Shown here: positions 23,147 to 31,745 of the stretch, piece by piece
How the letters are laid out: each line of letters begins with the position of its first letter
Numbering within the stretch: position 1 is the first letter of the stretch
Source: Candidatus Saccharimonadota bacterium
GTDB taxonomy: Bacteria; Patescibacteriota; Saccharimonadia; Saccharimonadales; Saccharimonadaceae
DNA length: 64,000 nt
NCBI GenBank assembly: GCA_017513185.1
Contig: JAFXGL010000008.1
Coordinates: forward strand, 33,323 to 97,322
Direction: 5' to 3'
Made by a program: the position numbers and the translations under genes
The notes under the pieces: generated by a model
The model's database searches: none
What the model was told of the DNA's origin: nothing
What the model saw: the letters and a program-made list of their open reading frames with translations, nothing else

Positions 23147-24805
23147 ATGAATAGAGCGCTAATCAATGCGAGTAGCGGTATAGTTCAGAAGCCACTACGC
23201 TACGTACTTTACGTGCGTAAATCTTCCGAAGATGCCGAAGCTCAAGCCAAATCATTACCAGACCAAATCGCATATTGTAAAGAATATGCGAATAATCATG
23301 GTTTGCTTCTAGTCGGCGAACCGATCCAGGAATCTAAGTCCGCGAAGAAATCCGGCAACCGTCCGCTTTTCTCGCAAATGCTAAAAGATATCGAAAAAGG
23401 CAAATACGACGCCATTCTCGCCTGGCACCCAGACCGCTTATCACGAAATTCACTCGAAGCCGGAATGGTTGTCGATATGGTTGATAACGGAGTCATTAAA
23501 GACTTACGTTTCCCAACCTTTGAATTTCATAACGATTCAAGCGGCAAGCTGACACTAAACATGCTATTTGCGCTTTCGAAGCAATACTCAGAACATTTGT
23601 CCGAAAGCGTACAACGCGGCGTCGATTCAAACCTTGAACAAGGTAAATCCGGCGGTATGCCGAAGTGGGGATATATCCGTGACGACGTATCTGGCTATTA
23701 CAAACCAGACAAGAACTTCAAAATGATCCAAAAAGGCTGGCAAATGATTCTAAATGGTGCGTCACAAATGGAAGTCTACCGTTACTGGAAGATTAATAAT
23801 GTGGAACGCTCTACAAAACTATCACGCCGAAACAAGCACGTCAGAAGCTACGGCGTCTGCGAAAGCACCGCAAACCGCATCTTCCACGATCCGTTCTACT
23901 ACGGAATCTTAGAGCAAGGCCGCAACTATGTAGATTTGCGCGTAGTAACGCCAAACTTTAAACCAATGGTAACCGAAGAAGAATTCGACCAAGTTCAGAA
24001 AATGTTTAGAAAGGACCGCGGTTCGATTCAATCTTCCTGCTACGAGAATCAAAAAGCCACGCACGGCAAATACTTCCTGCCGTTCCGTCATCTTATCAAA
24101 TGCTCGGTATGCGGCCACTATATGATTCCGGCCAGGAACCGCGGACATTCCGGCACGTATTATCTCAACTATCGTTGCCATAACAAAGCCTGTACGCGTC
24201 CAAATAACAACGTGCGCATGCATGTCATCATGGATCAACTCTACGAAGAGTTTGGCCGTATCAGCCAGAAATATGACTTTACAAGCTTTGTCGACGACAT
24301 GAGTGAATATGCGAACAAGAAGATGCAAGAAGCCACTGTCGAGAAACACGAGCTACTCGGCCAGAAAACACAGAAACAAAGAAAGATCGACGACCTTGCC
24401 GAAAAGTACGCCGAACTCGACAAAGAGTCGCCAAAAGCCGTCAAAGACAAGCTCAAAAAGGACATGGCGGATTTGCAAAATGATGTTGTAAATATCGACG
24501 AAAGAATCAAGCAAATTGAAGCCAAAATTAAGAATCCTGAAAAATTGCGCATGACTATCGAAAAGTTTTCGAACTCGCTAAATTCGCTAATTAACAGGTT
24601 AGAGAAAGGAGATCTCGTCGAAAAGGACATTTTGGTGCGAAATATGGTTTCGAACCTTGAAATTGATGCACAAAAAATGGTGATTTACAGATATAAATCA
24701 CCATTTAATTTCATCTTCGAACCTGAGTTTTCCACAGGTTCCCCTGTTGGTGAGCCGGGAGGGACTCGAACCCTCGACACCAAGCTTAAGAGGCTCGTGC
24801 TCTAA
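23147..24805 (+). CDS. Large serine recombinase/integrase
   Basis: The 552-residue protein has an N-terminal resolvase domain ('YVLYVRKSSEDAEAQAKSL' with the catalytic serine in RKSSE, 'ILAWHPDRLSRN', 'QYSEHLSESVQRG'), a recombinase domain ('PKWGYIRD', 'YYGILEQGRNY'), a zinc ribbon ('CSVCGHY' ... 'CHNKAC', around residues 325-350) and a C-terminal coiled coil. It catalyses site-specific integration or excision. ATG at 23147 is used; a TTG 18 bases upstream is the alternative. The last ~20 codons read through the antisense strand of tRNA-Lys, so the natural C-terminus was probably fixed by the integration event. Confidence 0.93.
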   Translation: MNRALINASSGIVQKPLRYVLYVRKSSEDAEAQAKSLPDQIAYCKEYANNHGLLLVGEPIQESKSAKKSGNRPLFSQMLKDIEKGKYDAILAWHPDRLSRNSLEAGMVVDMVDNGVIKDLRFPTFEFHNDSSGKLTLNMLFALSKQYSEHLSESVQRGVDSNLEQGKSGGMPKWGYIRDDVSGYYKPDKNFKMIQKGWQMILNGASQMEVYRYWKINNVERSTKLSRRNKHVRSYGVCESTANRIFHDPFYYGILEQGRNYVDLRVVTPNFKPMVTEEEFDQVQKMFRKDRGSIQSSCYENQKATHGKYFLPFRHLIKCSVCGHYMIPARNRGHSGTYYLNYRCHNKACTRPNNNVRMHVIMDQLYEEFGRISQKYDFTSFVDDMSEYANKKMQEATVEKHELLGQKTQKQRKIDDLAEKYAELDKESPKAVKDKLKKDMADLQNDVVNIDERIKQIEAKIKNPEKLRMTIEKFSNSLNSLINRLEKGDLVEKDILVRNMVSNLEIDAQKMVIYRYKSPFNFIFEPEFSTGSPVGEPGGTRTLDTKLKRLVL

Positions 24806-24824
24806 CCAGCTGAGCTACCGGCCC
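24748..24824 (-). tRNA. tRNA-Lys (CUU anticodon)
   Basis: A full cloverleaf on the minus strand: acceptor GGGCCGG/CCGGCTC, D arm GCTC...GAGC, anticodon stem CGAGC/GCTTG with loop CTCTTAA (anticodon CTT), T arm GAGGG-TTCGAGT-CCCTC, discriminator A and encoded CCA (24748-24750). It overlaps the 3' end of the recombinase gene and is the likely integration target. Confidence 0.93.
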
Positions 24825-24871
24825 ATATCGGGACTTTGCTCACCGCGATTTGTGATGTTCTGTGGCACCTT

Positions 24872-24935
24872 GGCTCGTGCTCCGCTAAAACGGTCTCGGA
24901 CATTCGTCCTCAAACAAGAGCTGAGCTACCGGCCC
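24872..24935 (-). repeat. Broken partial copy of tRNA-Lys
   Basis: Bases 24920-24935 repeat the tRNA 5' end (24809-24824, 16 of 16) and 24872-24882 repeat 24792-24802 (11 of 11), separated by about 37 bp of unrelated sequence. It is either a decayed tandem tRNA gene or an attachment-site duplicate. Confidence 0.65.
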
Positions 24936-24963
24936 GCTCACTCCCGACATTATACCACATTAA

Positions 24964-25374
24964 CTATTTCTTTGCAATCACATAAACCCCAACCCCAAGA
25001 AGCACCAAACCCAGCCCGCCGAGAATAATCCAAGTGATGTTCTGGTTTTCTCCTGCGACGATAAACTCCTCAACCTTCGCAGGATTATACAAAATGTCAA
25101 TTTTATCATTAATGCGATACGCCGGCGTGTTCGAGCCACCGCCAAGCTCCTTTTCAATCGTCCGCCCATCGGCCTCATAACTGATAATCGGATAATACAT
25201 ATAGCGCATCCCCTCCGACGAGGTGTCGATGTCTTCACGCATATCCACCACCGTCGCTACCACCTTTTTCGTGCAAACTTTCACGAGCTCCCCCGCGCGG
25301 AAATACGAATAAACTCCCACGCCCATCAAAACCACGCCAAGAATGGCTGGAATAAACTTTTTGAACTTTTCCAT
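24964..25374 (-). CDS. DUF3592-like membrane protein
   Basis: The 136-residue protein has a membrane helix at each end (residues about 8-25 and 112-132) around an extracytoplasmic beta domain: 'VVATVVDMRED', 'YYPIISYEADGRTIEKEL', 'IDILYNPAKVEEF'. This is the DUF3592 layout. ATG at 25374 is chosen, with AAGGAT upstream; TTG at 25380 is possible. Function unknown. Confidence 0.8.
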   Translation of the reverse strand: MEKFKKFIPAILGVVLMGVGVYSYFRAGELVKVCTKKVVATVVDMREDIDTSSEGMRYMYYPIISYEADGRTIEKELGGGSNTPAYRINDKIDILYNPAKVEEFIVAGENQNITWIILGGLGLVLLGVGVYVIAKK

Positions 25375-25415
25375 CTTCAAATCCTTGTTTAGCTTAATAT
25401 CATTATATCATCAAA

Positions 25416-25985
25416 TTAAACTTCAATCACGCCCGCTTCCAAGTCACGGAGAATCTGCTTTTCGTACCGCTCTTTTTCGGAGAAGATACACCCACAATAT
25501 TTCTGCATGTATAGCCCCAACTCTCGCGCCTTTTTTTGCCCTTCGCGGAACCCCACGCGGAAATCTCGATACAAAAACTTCACGCCAGAAAGCTCCGCAA
25601 TCTCCTCGCAAACTCGCACTAGCTCTTCGTGCTTCTGATACGGCGACACTAGGAGCGTCGTCGTAAACGCCTCAAACCCATGCTCGCGCGCATATTTCGC
25701 CGTTTGAGAAATCCGCGCCCGGTAGCAATAATTCACACACCGATTCGGAATATCACCGATTACATTTTTACAAAACTCTTCCACTCCATAGTTCTCAATG
25801 AAAATTCCAGAAACCCCAATCGACTTAATATATTCCTTCAGACAATCCCGCCTTGCTTTATACTCCATATACGGGTGAATATTCGGATTAAACCAAAACA
25901 CCGTCGGCTCAATCCCTTCCGCACGCAGCGAGCCAATACAATATACCGAACACGGCGCGCAACACGTATGCATCAAAACTTTCAT
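25416..25985 (-). CDS. queH: Epoxyqueuosine reductase QueH
   Basis: The 189-residue protein matches QueH (DUF208): 'HTCCAPCSVYCI' at residues 6-17, 'NRCVNYCYRARI', 'FTTTLLVSPYQKH', 'FLYRDFRVGFREGQ' and 'YMQKYCGCIFSEKERY'. The cysteines hold an iron-sulfur cluster and metal for the last step of queuosine synthesis, reducing epoxyqueuosine on tRNA. The rest of the pathway is not in the window, so the cell may salvage precursors. Leaderless start: TAAAAT (25992-25997) ends 6 nt before ATG; promoter region is shared with murB. Confidence 0.93.
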   Translation of the reverse strand: MKVLMHTCCAPCSVYCIGSLRAEGIEPTVFWFNPNIHPYMEYKARRDCLKEYIKSIGVSGIFIENYGVEEFCKNVIGDIPNRCVNYCYRARISQTAKYAREHGFEAFTTTLLVSPYQKHEELVRVCEEIAELSGVKFLYRDFRVGFREGQKKARELGLYMQKYCGCIFSEKERYEKQILRDLEAGVIEV

Positions 25986-25991
25986 GCCCCT

Positions 25992-26015
25992 ATTTTACCA
26001 CGATAATGATATAAT
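25992..26015. promoter_or_regulatory. Back-to-back leaderless promoters of queH and murB
   Basis: Minus TAAAAT (25997-25992) and plus TATAAT (26010-26015) each end 6 nt before their ATG; the start codons are only 36 bp apart. Confidence 0.7.
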
Positions 26016-26021
26016 AGCCCT

Positions 26022-27035
26022 ATGAACATCCGAGAAAACATCCCCATCAAAGATTTAACCACCATGCGCCTCGGCGGCCCGGCACGCTTCGTCATAGCAA
26101 TCGAACACGCAGAAGAATGCACCGAAGCTTTCGGGTTCGTCAAAGAAAAAGGCCTGCCATTTTACTTTCTAGGAGCTGGCGCGAACTCTCTCGGACTAGA
26201 CACGGGCTTTGACGGTGCTCTCATTCTCAACCAAATCAAAGGTATAGAAATCCTCCAAGAATCGGAAAACGTGCTCATCGTCAAAGCCGGTGGTGGGGAA
26301 ATATGGGACGACTTTGTGCAGTTCGTCGTTAGTAAAAACTTCTCCGGCGTCGAAGCTATGGCCAAAATCCCGGGCACCGTCGGCGCCGCTCCAGTTCAAA
26401 ACATTGGCGCCTACGGCCAAGAAGCCAAAGATACTCTAGAATCCGTAGAAGTCTATGACTCGCTCCTCGACGAATACAAAGAAATCATGGCCAAAGACTG
26501 CGACTTTGCCTACCGCCACTCTATTTTCAACTCGGGAAAAGATAAAGGCCGCTACTTTATTTTGAGCGCCACCTTCAAATTCACAGAGCACCAGCTAAAA
26601 CAGCCTTTCTACAACTCTCTCCAGGCTTACCTCGACGAGCATCATATCGCAGACTACTCACCAAAATCCGTTTACGACGCCGTCGCAGAAATTCGTAAAA
26701 ACAAACTCCCCGACCCCGCCAAAGAAGCCTCCGCCGGCAGCTTCTTCAAAAACATTATTTTAGACGAACCACCCAAAAATAAAGACATTCCGTATCGAGA
26801 AACCAAAGACGGTAAATTTAAAGTCAACACCGGCTGGCTCTTAGAAAACGCTGGACTCAAAGGCAAAACTTTCCACGGCTTCAAAGTCTCCGATAAGGCT
26901 GCCCTCATCCTCATTAACGAATCTGGCGAAACTTATGAAGACTTACAACGAGCCGTCACGGAAATTCAAAAAATCATCAAAGACAAATACGGCCTTGCGC
27001 TCGAACCTGAGCCTGTCAAAATCGAAGCAGATTAA
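26022..27035 (+). CDS. murB: UDP-N-acetylenolpyruvoylglucosamine reductase
   Basis: The 337-residue flavoenzyme reduces UDP-GlcNAc-enolpyruvate to UDP-MurNAc for peptidoglycan. Visible motifs: 'TTMRLGGPARF', 'FYFLGAGANSL' and 'IPGTVGAAPVQNIGAYGQEA' in the FAD-binding part, 'YRHSIF' and 'ASAGSFFKNI' (catalytic Ser region), and 'GWLLENAGLKG...ALILINESG' in the C-terminal part. Its 3' end overlaps the convergent ABC permease gene by 4 bp. Presence of murB means the cell builds its own wall. Confidence 0.96.
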   Translation: MNIRENIPIKDLTTMRLGGPARFVIAIEHAEECTEAFGFVKEKGLPFYFLGAGANSLGLDTGFDGALILNQIKGIEILQESENVLIVKAGGGEIWDDFVQFVVSKNFSGVEAMAKIPGTVGAAPVQNIGAYGQEAKDTLESVEVYDSLLDEYKEIMAKDCDFAYRHSIFNSGKDKGRYFILSATFKFTEHQLKQPFYNSLQAYLDEHHIADYSPKSVYDAVAEIRKNKLPDPAKEASAGSFFKNIILDEPPKNKDIPYRETKDGKFKVNTGWLLENAGLKGKTFHGFKVSDKAALILINESGETYEDLQRAVTEIQKIIKDKYGLALEPEPVKIEAD

Positions 27036-28642
27036 GTCTGTAATTCTTTAAACCTAGCTTCGCAAATTTTTGCGAAATGGCAGTAGAGTCCAAGACACGC
27101 CGCCACCAGCGCCGCATCAACTGCTATTAGTGCCAAAGTTTGCCCAACGGCAAACACTAGCGCTACCGCTACGCCAATCACTACCATCGACCCGCCCAGC
27201 CCAAAGAACGTAGAAACCATCGAACCCGTGCTTTGCTTCACAATTTCCGTATCGGTCTCCGCGTTAAAATTCGCGTGCTTGAGATCTACTAAAATCCCAA
27301 ACAATTCCGTAATCGCCGGCAACACCACCCCCGCGACAATCAGCAGCAAACTTTCAAGGATCCCAAACTGGAACCGAATTATCATTGCTAGTGCGCCAAT
27401 CAAAATCGGCGGCCAAACTATCATGAGTGTCGCGGCGACTTTTGCAAGCAAAATTTTTCTAGCGGAAATTGGCAAAGTTTTCGTGAGGTTAATTGCCTTC
27501 TTTTCCAAAGAAATTAGTGTTGTCGTCATAAACGACATCAGGCTACAAAACGCCATCAGCGCAAACGTTACCGCCGGCAAATATTGCCGGATATCGTCGA
27601 GCGTCAAATGTATTTCTTCGCGGTCTGGCGCCTGCAACAAACTCTGCAGCGCGTCGAACTTAAAGCAGATCAACCCCACGCCGACCAAGAACAAAATCAA
27701 ACCAAACCCAGCATTCACCATCAGTGTTGGCGAACTCGCAATTCTATTCATTTCTTTCTTTACGAGCGCCCAAAATGGCCGACGCGTTTTAGCTGCAAAC
27801 ACTACCTTCTGCGAAGTCGAAGCAGCCGTCGCCACACTTTTTGCTCGCGAATTCACCCGGAAATATAATTTAGAAATAAAAGCAATCGTCGCCAAAATCA
27901 CCACAATGTGAATCGCGATAAACACCAACAGCTTCCCAAAATCAAACTGCGAAGTGAGTTCCGTATAAATTCGCGCCGGATAATACACTTGGTTTATCGT
28001 GCCACTAATTCCGCCCGCGTAGCTACCAATATTCCGCGTGAAGTCACTCGCCTTAAAAGAAAACACCATCATCACCAGCATACACACGAATGCTAAAATC
28101 GTAGAAACTATATTATGCTTTTTAAATCGTGAAGAAAACGCCGTAATCAGCGCCCCAATTACGCAAGAAATCGTGATGGGAATTACTGGCAACAAGAAAA
28201 TCATAATCACCGACACAAACCAATACGACGCGCCCGCACCGGTAAACAAACCATATGCCAACATCGCCGGCACCAAATATAGGGAATTAAACACTACTTC
28301 AAATACATAAAACTTAAAAATCCTAAGTCCCACAATCTGCGCCCGCGACAAAGGCAGCGACAGCAGCATATCGTCGTCGCGGCAGTTAAACAGCAAACCC
28401 CCCGACTTATAAATCCCTTCAATGATAGTGAGCAGCGTAGTTATTGCTACGAATATCGAAAGCAACGCCGTTTCTTGGCCGACGGCTTTGAGTGGAAAAA
28501 TCATTGAAACCGCCCAGCCAAAAAACGCCAAAAACATTGCCACTGCGACAAAAATCTTTACGCCTTTCCCGCCTTTTCTCATGTTAAAGACGTCCATCCC
28601 CTCCGTCATCGAAGCCTTAACTAAACTTTTGATCCGGCTCAT
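27032..28642 (-). CDS. ABC exporter membrane subunit
   Basis: The 536-residue protein has about twelve hydrophobic segments and cytoplasmic 'LLSLPLSRAQIVGLRIFKFY' and 'LTKTLPISARKILLAKV' segments typical of ABC-2/'putative ABC exporter' permeases of Gram-positive bacteria. The ATG overlaps the ATPase stop by 4 bp, so the pair forms one transporter. The substrate cannot be deduced. Confidence 0.85.
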   Translation of the reverse strand: MSRIKSLVKASMTEGMDVFNMRKGGKGVKIFVAVAMFLAFFGWAVSMIFPLKAVGQETALLSIFVAITTLLTIIEGIYKSGGLLFNCRDDDMLLSLPLSRAQIVGLRIFKFYVFEVVFNSLYLVPAMLAYGLFTGAGASYWFVSVIMIFLLPVIPITISCVIGALITAFSSRFKKHNIVSTILAFVCMLVMMVFSFKASDFTRNIGSYAGGISGTINQVYYPARIYTELTSQFDFGKLLVFIAIHIVVILATIAFISKLYFRVNSRAKSVATAASTSQKVVFAAKTRRPFWALVKKEMNRIASSPTLMVNAGFGLILFLVGVGLICFKFDALQSLLQAPDREEIHLTLDDIRQYLPAVTFALMAFCSLMSFMTTTLISLEKKAINLTKTLPISARKILLAKVAATLMIVWPPILIGALAMIIRFQFGILESLLLIVAGVVLPAITELFGILVDLKHANFNAETDTEIVKQSTGSMVSTFFGLGGSMVVIGVAVALVFAVGQTLALIAVDAALVAACLGLYCHFAKICEARFKELQT

Positions 28643-29343
28643 TTCTCCAGCTCCAAGAACACTTTCTCCAGCGACTTATCGCCCTTCACTGCCTTCATAC
28701 TCCCCACCTTCACAATCTTGCCCTTCTTTACAATCGCGACTCTATCGCACAACTTTTCCGCCACGTCGAGAATATGTGTAGAAAAGAAAATCGTCCGCCC
28801 TTCGCGTACCATCTCGCGCATCAATTCTTTCATGTCAAAAATCGCCTTCGGGTCTAGCCCCACAAACGGCTCATCCATAATCAAAACTTTCGGCTCATGC
28901 GCCAGCGCTGCGATGAGCGCCACTTTTTGCTTCATCCCGTGAGAAAACGATTTAATTTCATTGTTCAAACTTTCCGTCATTTCAAACATCTCGGCCAACT
29001 TCTTGATATTTTTCTCACGCGTCATCGCATTCACTTCGTACATATCACAAATAAAATTAATAAAATCCACCGCTTTCATGTTCTCGTATAGCTCCGGATT
29101 GTCCGGTACATACGCCATGATTTTCTTACACTCAACCGGCTCCTTTTTGATGGATTTTCCGTCAATCAAAATCTCGCCTTCGTCAAAATCATGAATCCCC
29201 ACGATAGATTTAATGAGTGTAGTTTTGCCCGCGCCGTTATGCCCGATAAACGCAAAAATTTCGCCACTTTCCACTTCGAACGAGACGTCATCTAGCGCTT
29301 TTTTATTGCCATATTTTTTGGTCACATGAGAAATTTCAATCAT
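28639..29343 (-). CDS. ABC transporter ATP-binding subunit
   Basis: The 234-residue ATPase has Walker A 'GHNGAGKTTLIK' (residues 34-45), a signature 'FSHGMKQKVALIAAL' (SHGMKQ rather than SGGQ), Walker B 'VLIMDEPFVGLDP', D-loop and 'STHILDVAEKLCD' switch. It is of the CcmA/BcrA-type exporter ATPases. Leaderless start: TAAAAT ends 6 nt before the ATG, back to back with folD. Confidence 0.94.
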   Translation of the reverse strand: MIEISHVTKKYGNKKALDDVSFEVESGEIFAFIGHNGAGKTTLIKSIVGIHDFDEGEILIDGKSIKKEPVECKKIMAYVPDNPELYENMKAVDFINFICDMYEVNAMTREKNIKKLAEMFEMTESLNNEIKSFSHGMKQKVALIAALAHEPKVLIMDEPFVGLDPKAIFDMKELMREMVREGRTIFFSTHILDVAEKLCDRVAIVKKGKIVKVGSMKAVKGDKSLEKVFLELEK

Positions 29344-29398
29344 ATCTTCATTTTACCACCGCTTGATTTCGCCGTCCATATCTTATATAATATCATCA

Positions 29399-30208
29399 AT
29401 GGTAAAAGAACTTTCTGGCCGCGAACTCGCGGGTTTTGTCAAAGAACGTCAAGCACATCTCGTGCGCTCGTTTAAGGGTCGTAAAATTACGCCCAAACTT
29501 CTCATTCTGCGCGATTCCGACAACCCTGTCATCACCAAATACGTCGAACTTAAAAAACATTACGGCGAGGACATCGGTGTCGTCGTCGAAGATTTCGTAG
29601 CTGGGAATATCGACGAGCTTAAAAATAAAATCACAGGAGCGAACAACGACGAAACTATTTCCGGCATGATTGTCCAGCTCCCGCTAGCAAACGCCGACAA
29701 AGACACAACCGACGACGTCGTCAAGCTCATCGCGCCAGAAAAAGACGTCGACGGCCTGTCAGGAAGTGGCAAGTTCGACTCTGCCACGGCGACTGCCATC
29801 AACTGGCTCCTCGCCGGCTACGACATCGACCTCACCAGCAAAAAAATCGCCCTCGTCGGCCGCGGTCGTCTCGTCGGTGCCCCGCTCTTCAAAATGTTTA
29901 CAAATTCCGGCCTAAACGTTGAGCTCTTCCATCGCGGCTCCGATTTAAACGACCTAAAGAACTACGACGTTATTATCACCGCCACGGGCGTCCCGCATCT
30001 CATTAAATCCGAATACATCAAGCCCGGCGCCGTCGTCGTTGACGCTGGTACCGCTTCAGAAAAAGGCGTTCTGATGGGCGACGTCGACGAAGCCGTCAGA
30101 AACCGCAAAGACCTCGCCGCTCTCACGCCAAAGCTCGGCGGTGTCGGCCCGCTCACCGTCTCCGTCCTTTTTGAGAACGTCATCTTCGCTGCCGGAAACC
30201 AAAAGTAG
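29399..30208 (+). CDS. folD: Bifunctional methylenetetrahydrofolate dehydrogenase/cyclohydrolase
   Basis: The 269-residue enzyme interconverts one-carbon folates. Motifs: 'YVELKKHYGEDIG' with the active-site Lys, 'GMIVQLPLA', 'DVDGLSGSG', 'KKIALVGRGRLVGAPLFKM' (Rossmann), 'ITATGVPHLIK' and 'PKLGGVGPLTVSVLFENV'. It is slightly short for FolD (about 280-290). ATG at 29399 is chosen over an upstream one because TATAAT (29386-29391) ends 7 nt before it. Confidence 0.94.
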   Translation: MVKELSGRELAGFVKERQAHLVRSFKGRKITPKLLILRDSDNPVITKYVELKKHYGEDIGVVVEDFVAGNIDELKNKITGANNDETISGMIVQLPLANADKDTTDDVVKLIAPEKDVDGLSGSGKFDSATATAINWLLAGYDIDLTSKKIALVGRGRLVGAPLFKMFTNSGLNVELFHRGSDLNDLKNYDVIITATGVPHLIKSEYIKPGAVVVDAGTASEKGVLMGDVDEAVRNRKDLAALTPKLGGVGPLTVSVLFENVIFAAGNQK

Positions 30209-30222
30209 TATATAATAATCAC

Positions 30223-30985
30223 ATGGTGCTCGCATTAGAAATCGGCTTCATAATTCTACAGCTTGTTTTGATTGCCTTTTCTTAATTACCTCTAACGTTA
30301 TTTTACTCAAAAAAGAAGGTAAAAGCCTCCCCAATCTACTCGGCGTTTTGCTGTCATTGTTAGCTATCTCGAATGTCTCCTTTTTGCCACTATTTTCGTC
30401 GCATTCAAGGCTCGTCGCCACCTTCCCAAATTCGATAAAGATTACATTATCATTCTTGGCTGCCGTATGCGTGACGACGGCAAACCCGCAGGACTCCTCC
30501 GCGCTCGAATCGACCGCGCGCTCGAGTTTGCCCAGCTTCAGAAAAGGGAAGCAAAAAAGAGCCTAACCTTTGTCCCTTCCGGCGGACAAGGTGCCGATGA
30601 ACCGATCGCCGAGGCTAAATCAATGCAGAACTACTTGTTAGAAAAGCACATTCCCAAAAACCAAATTATCGCCGAAGACCAGTCCAAAACTACGTTAGAA
30701 AACTTCCGCTTCTCTAAAACTAAAACCAAAACTACTGAGCACGTTGCTTTCGCCACGTCCAGCTATCACGTTTTCCGCGCCGGTGTCATCGCGACTCAGG
30801 CTGGGTTCAAAAACATTGAGGGCATCGGCGCCAAATCCCCCTGGTATTACCACACTTCTGCACTCATCCGCGAATTCATCGCTAATCTCAACTCAGAAAA
30901 ACGCCAACACATCAAAAATCTCGCTACTATCATCATTGCGACTACCGTCCTCATCCTCATTGGCTACTTCTGCGACGCCCTATAG
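30223..30985 (+). pseudogene. YdcF/DUF218 membrane protein gene broken by frameshifts
   Basis: A TATAAT box 6 nt upstream leads to an ATG whose frame stops after 20 codons. Homologous coding continues in a second frame ('NVILLKKEG', 'LPNLLGVLLSLL', about 30288-30370) and a third ('CLLFATIFVAFKARR', 'DYIIILGCRMRDDGKPAGLL', 'FVPSGGQGADEP', 'TTLENFRFS', 'ATSSYHVFRAG') to 30985. The full series fits a DUF218 (SanA/YdcF-like) protein of about 250 residues. A shorter product from the ATG at 30467 would lack the membrane part and the DUF218 start. Sequencing errors are the alternative to true decay. Confidence 0.75.
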
Positions 30986-31073
30986 TATTTACTTTTTACG
31001 CTTTTTATGATATAATAAAGAAAAGGGGTGTTCTTTATCATTGATTGAATCTAGAAAATAGGGAGGGGAAGCT

Positions 31074-31694
31074 ATGCCAAAACTCAACGCTATCAATCAT
31101 TGGGCAAGGTTATCTTGCGACAGATGGAACAAAAACCAACTATCCCGACGCGTTTATCGCAAGCTCTATCAGCGCGCCGCCAAAAAGTGCTGGGAATCTC
31201 CAGCCTGGCGCAAAAAGACTGAGCAGTACCAAGATGGTTACTACTATTTTGACACCTATCCGTGGCCCTACAACCACCCGTGTTTCGCCAACTGGGGAGA
31301 AAACTCCACGCCTGGCGACAGTACGCTCGTACTCGACCAGGCCGGATTTGTCGTCAAAACCGGCGCTAGCTACTGCGCCTGGAAAATCTACGAATCCACC
31401 GGCCGCTGGCTCCGCAACGACGTCATGCATTTACCCTACCATAGTGAACTCGTTTCTCTGCACCTTCTGCAAAACGGCTACCACGTCGTCACCGCTCTGG
31501 AGTTACGCCGTGGCTGTCGCTACATTGGTGTCGGCAACCACGATAGTGAGGCCAAAGATGAAGCTGTTTGGTTTGAAAAACCTTGCGACCGTCAAGACGG
31601 GCGCGAAGGCATCATCGCCTCAACCTACCGCGGCCAAAAATACTTCTGCGGTCCCGTCGATCCAAAGGACTACACCTGGATTCAAATCAAATAA
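31074..31694 (+). CDS. Possible CHAP-like cysteine hydrolase
   Basis: The 206-residue protein has 'TGASYCAWKIYESTGRWLR' (around residues 97-115), resembling the catalytic cysteine segment of CHAP amidases, then 'LLQNGYHVV' and 'YIGVGNHDSEAKDEAVWF', which may carry the His. It has no signal peptide or membrane segment; the start is basic. GGGAGGGG precedes the ATG. CHAP enzymes cleave peptidoglycan peptides, but the match here is partial and other functions are open. A shared terminator follows. Confidence 0.5.
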   Translation: MPKLNAINHWARLSCDRWNKNQLSRRVYRKLYQRAAKKCWESPAWRKKTEQYQDGYYYFDTYPWPYNHPCFANWGENSTPGDSTLVLDQAGFVVKTGASYCAWKIYESTGRWLRNDVMHLPYHSELVSLHLLQNGYHVVTALELRRGCRYIGVGNHDSEAKDEAVWFEKPCDRQDGREGIIASTYRGQKYFCGPVDPKDYTWIQIK

Positions 31695-31707
31695 ACACTC
31701 CAAAAAA

Positions 31708-31730
31708 CCGCCCATACAGGGCGGCTTTTT
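31708..31730. terminator. Bidirectional terminator
   Basis: A 6-bp GC stem (31708-31713 CCGCCC with 31719-31724 GGGCGG), TTTTT on the plus side (31726-31730) and A6 before it for the minus gene. Confidence 0.88.
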
Positions 31731-31745
31731 CATGCATGTCATATA

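Noticed and set aside
24747..25028. Plus-strand frame over the tRNA-Lys gene with a 'GLEPSTPSLRG'-type peptide
   Set aside because: A well-known spurious translation of tRNA antisense sequence; the cloverleaf explains it.
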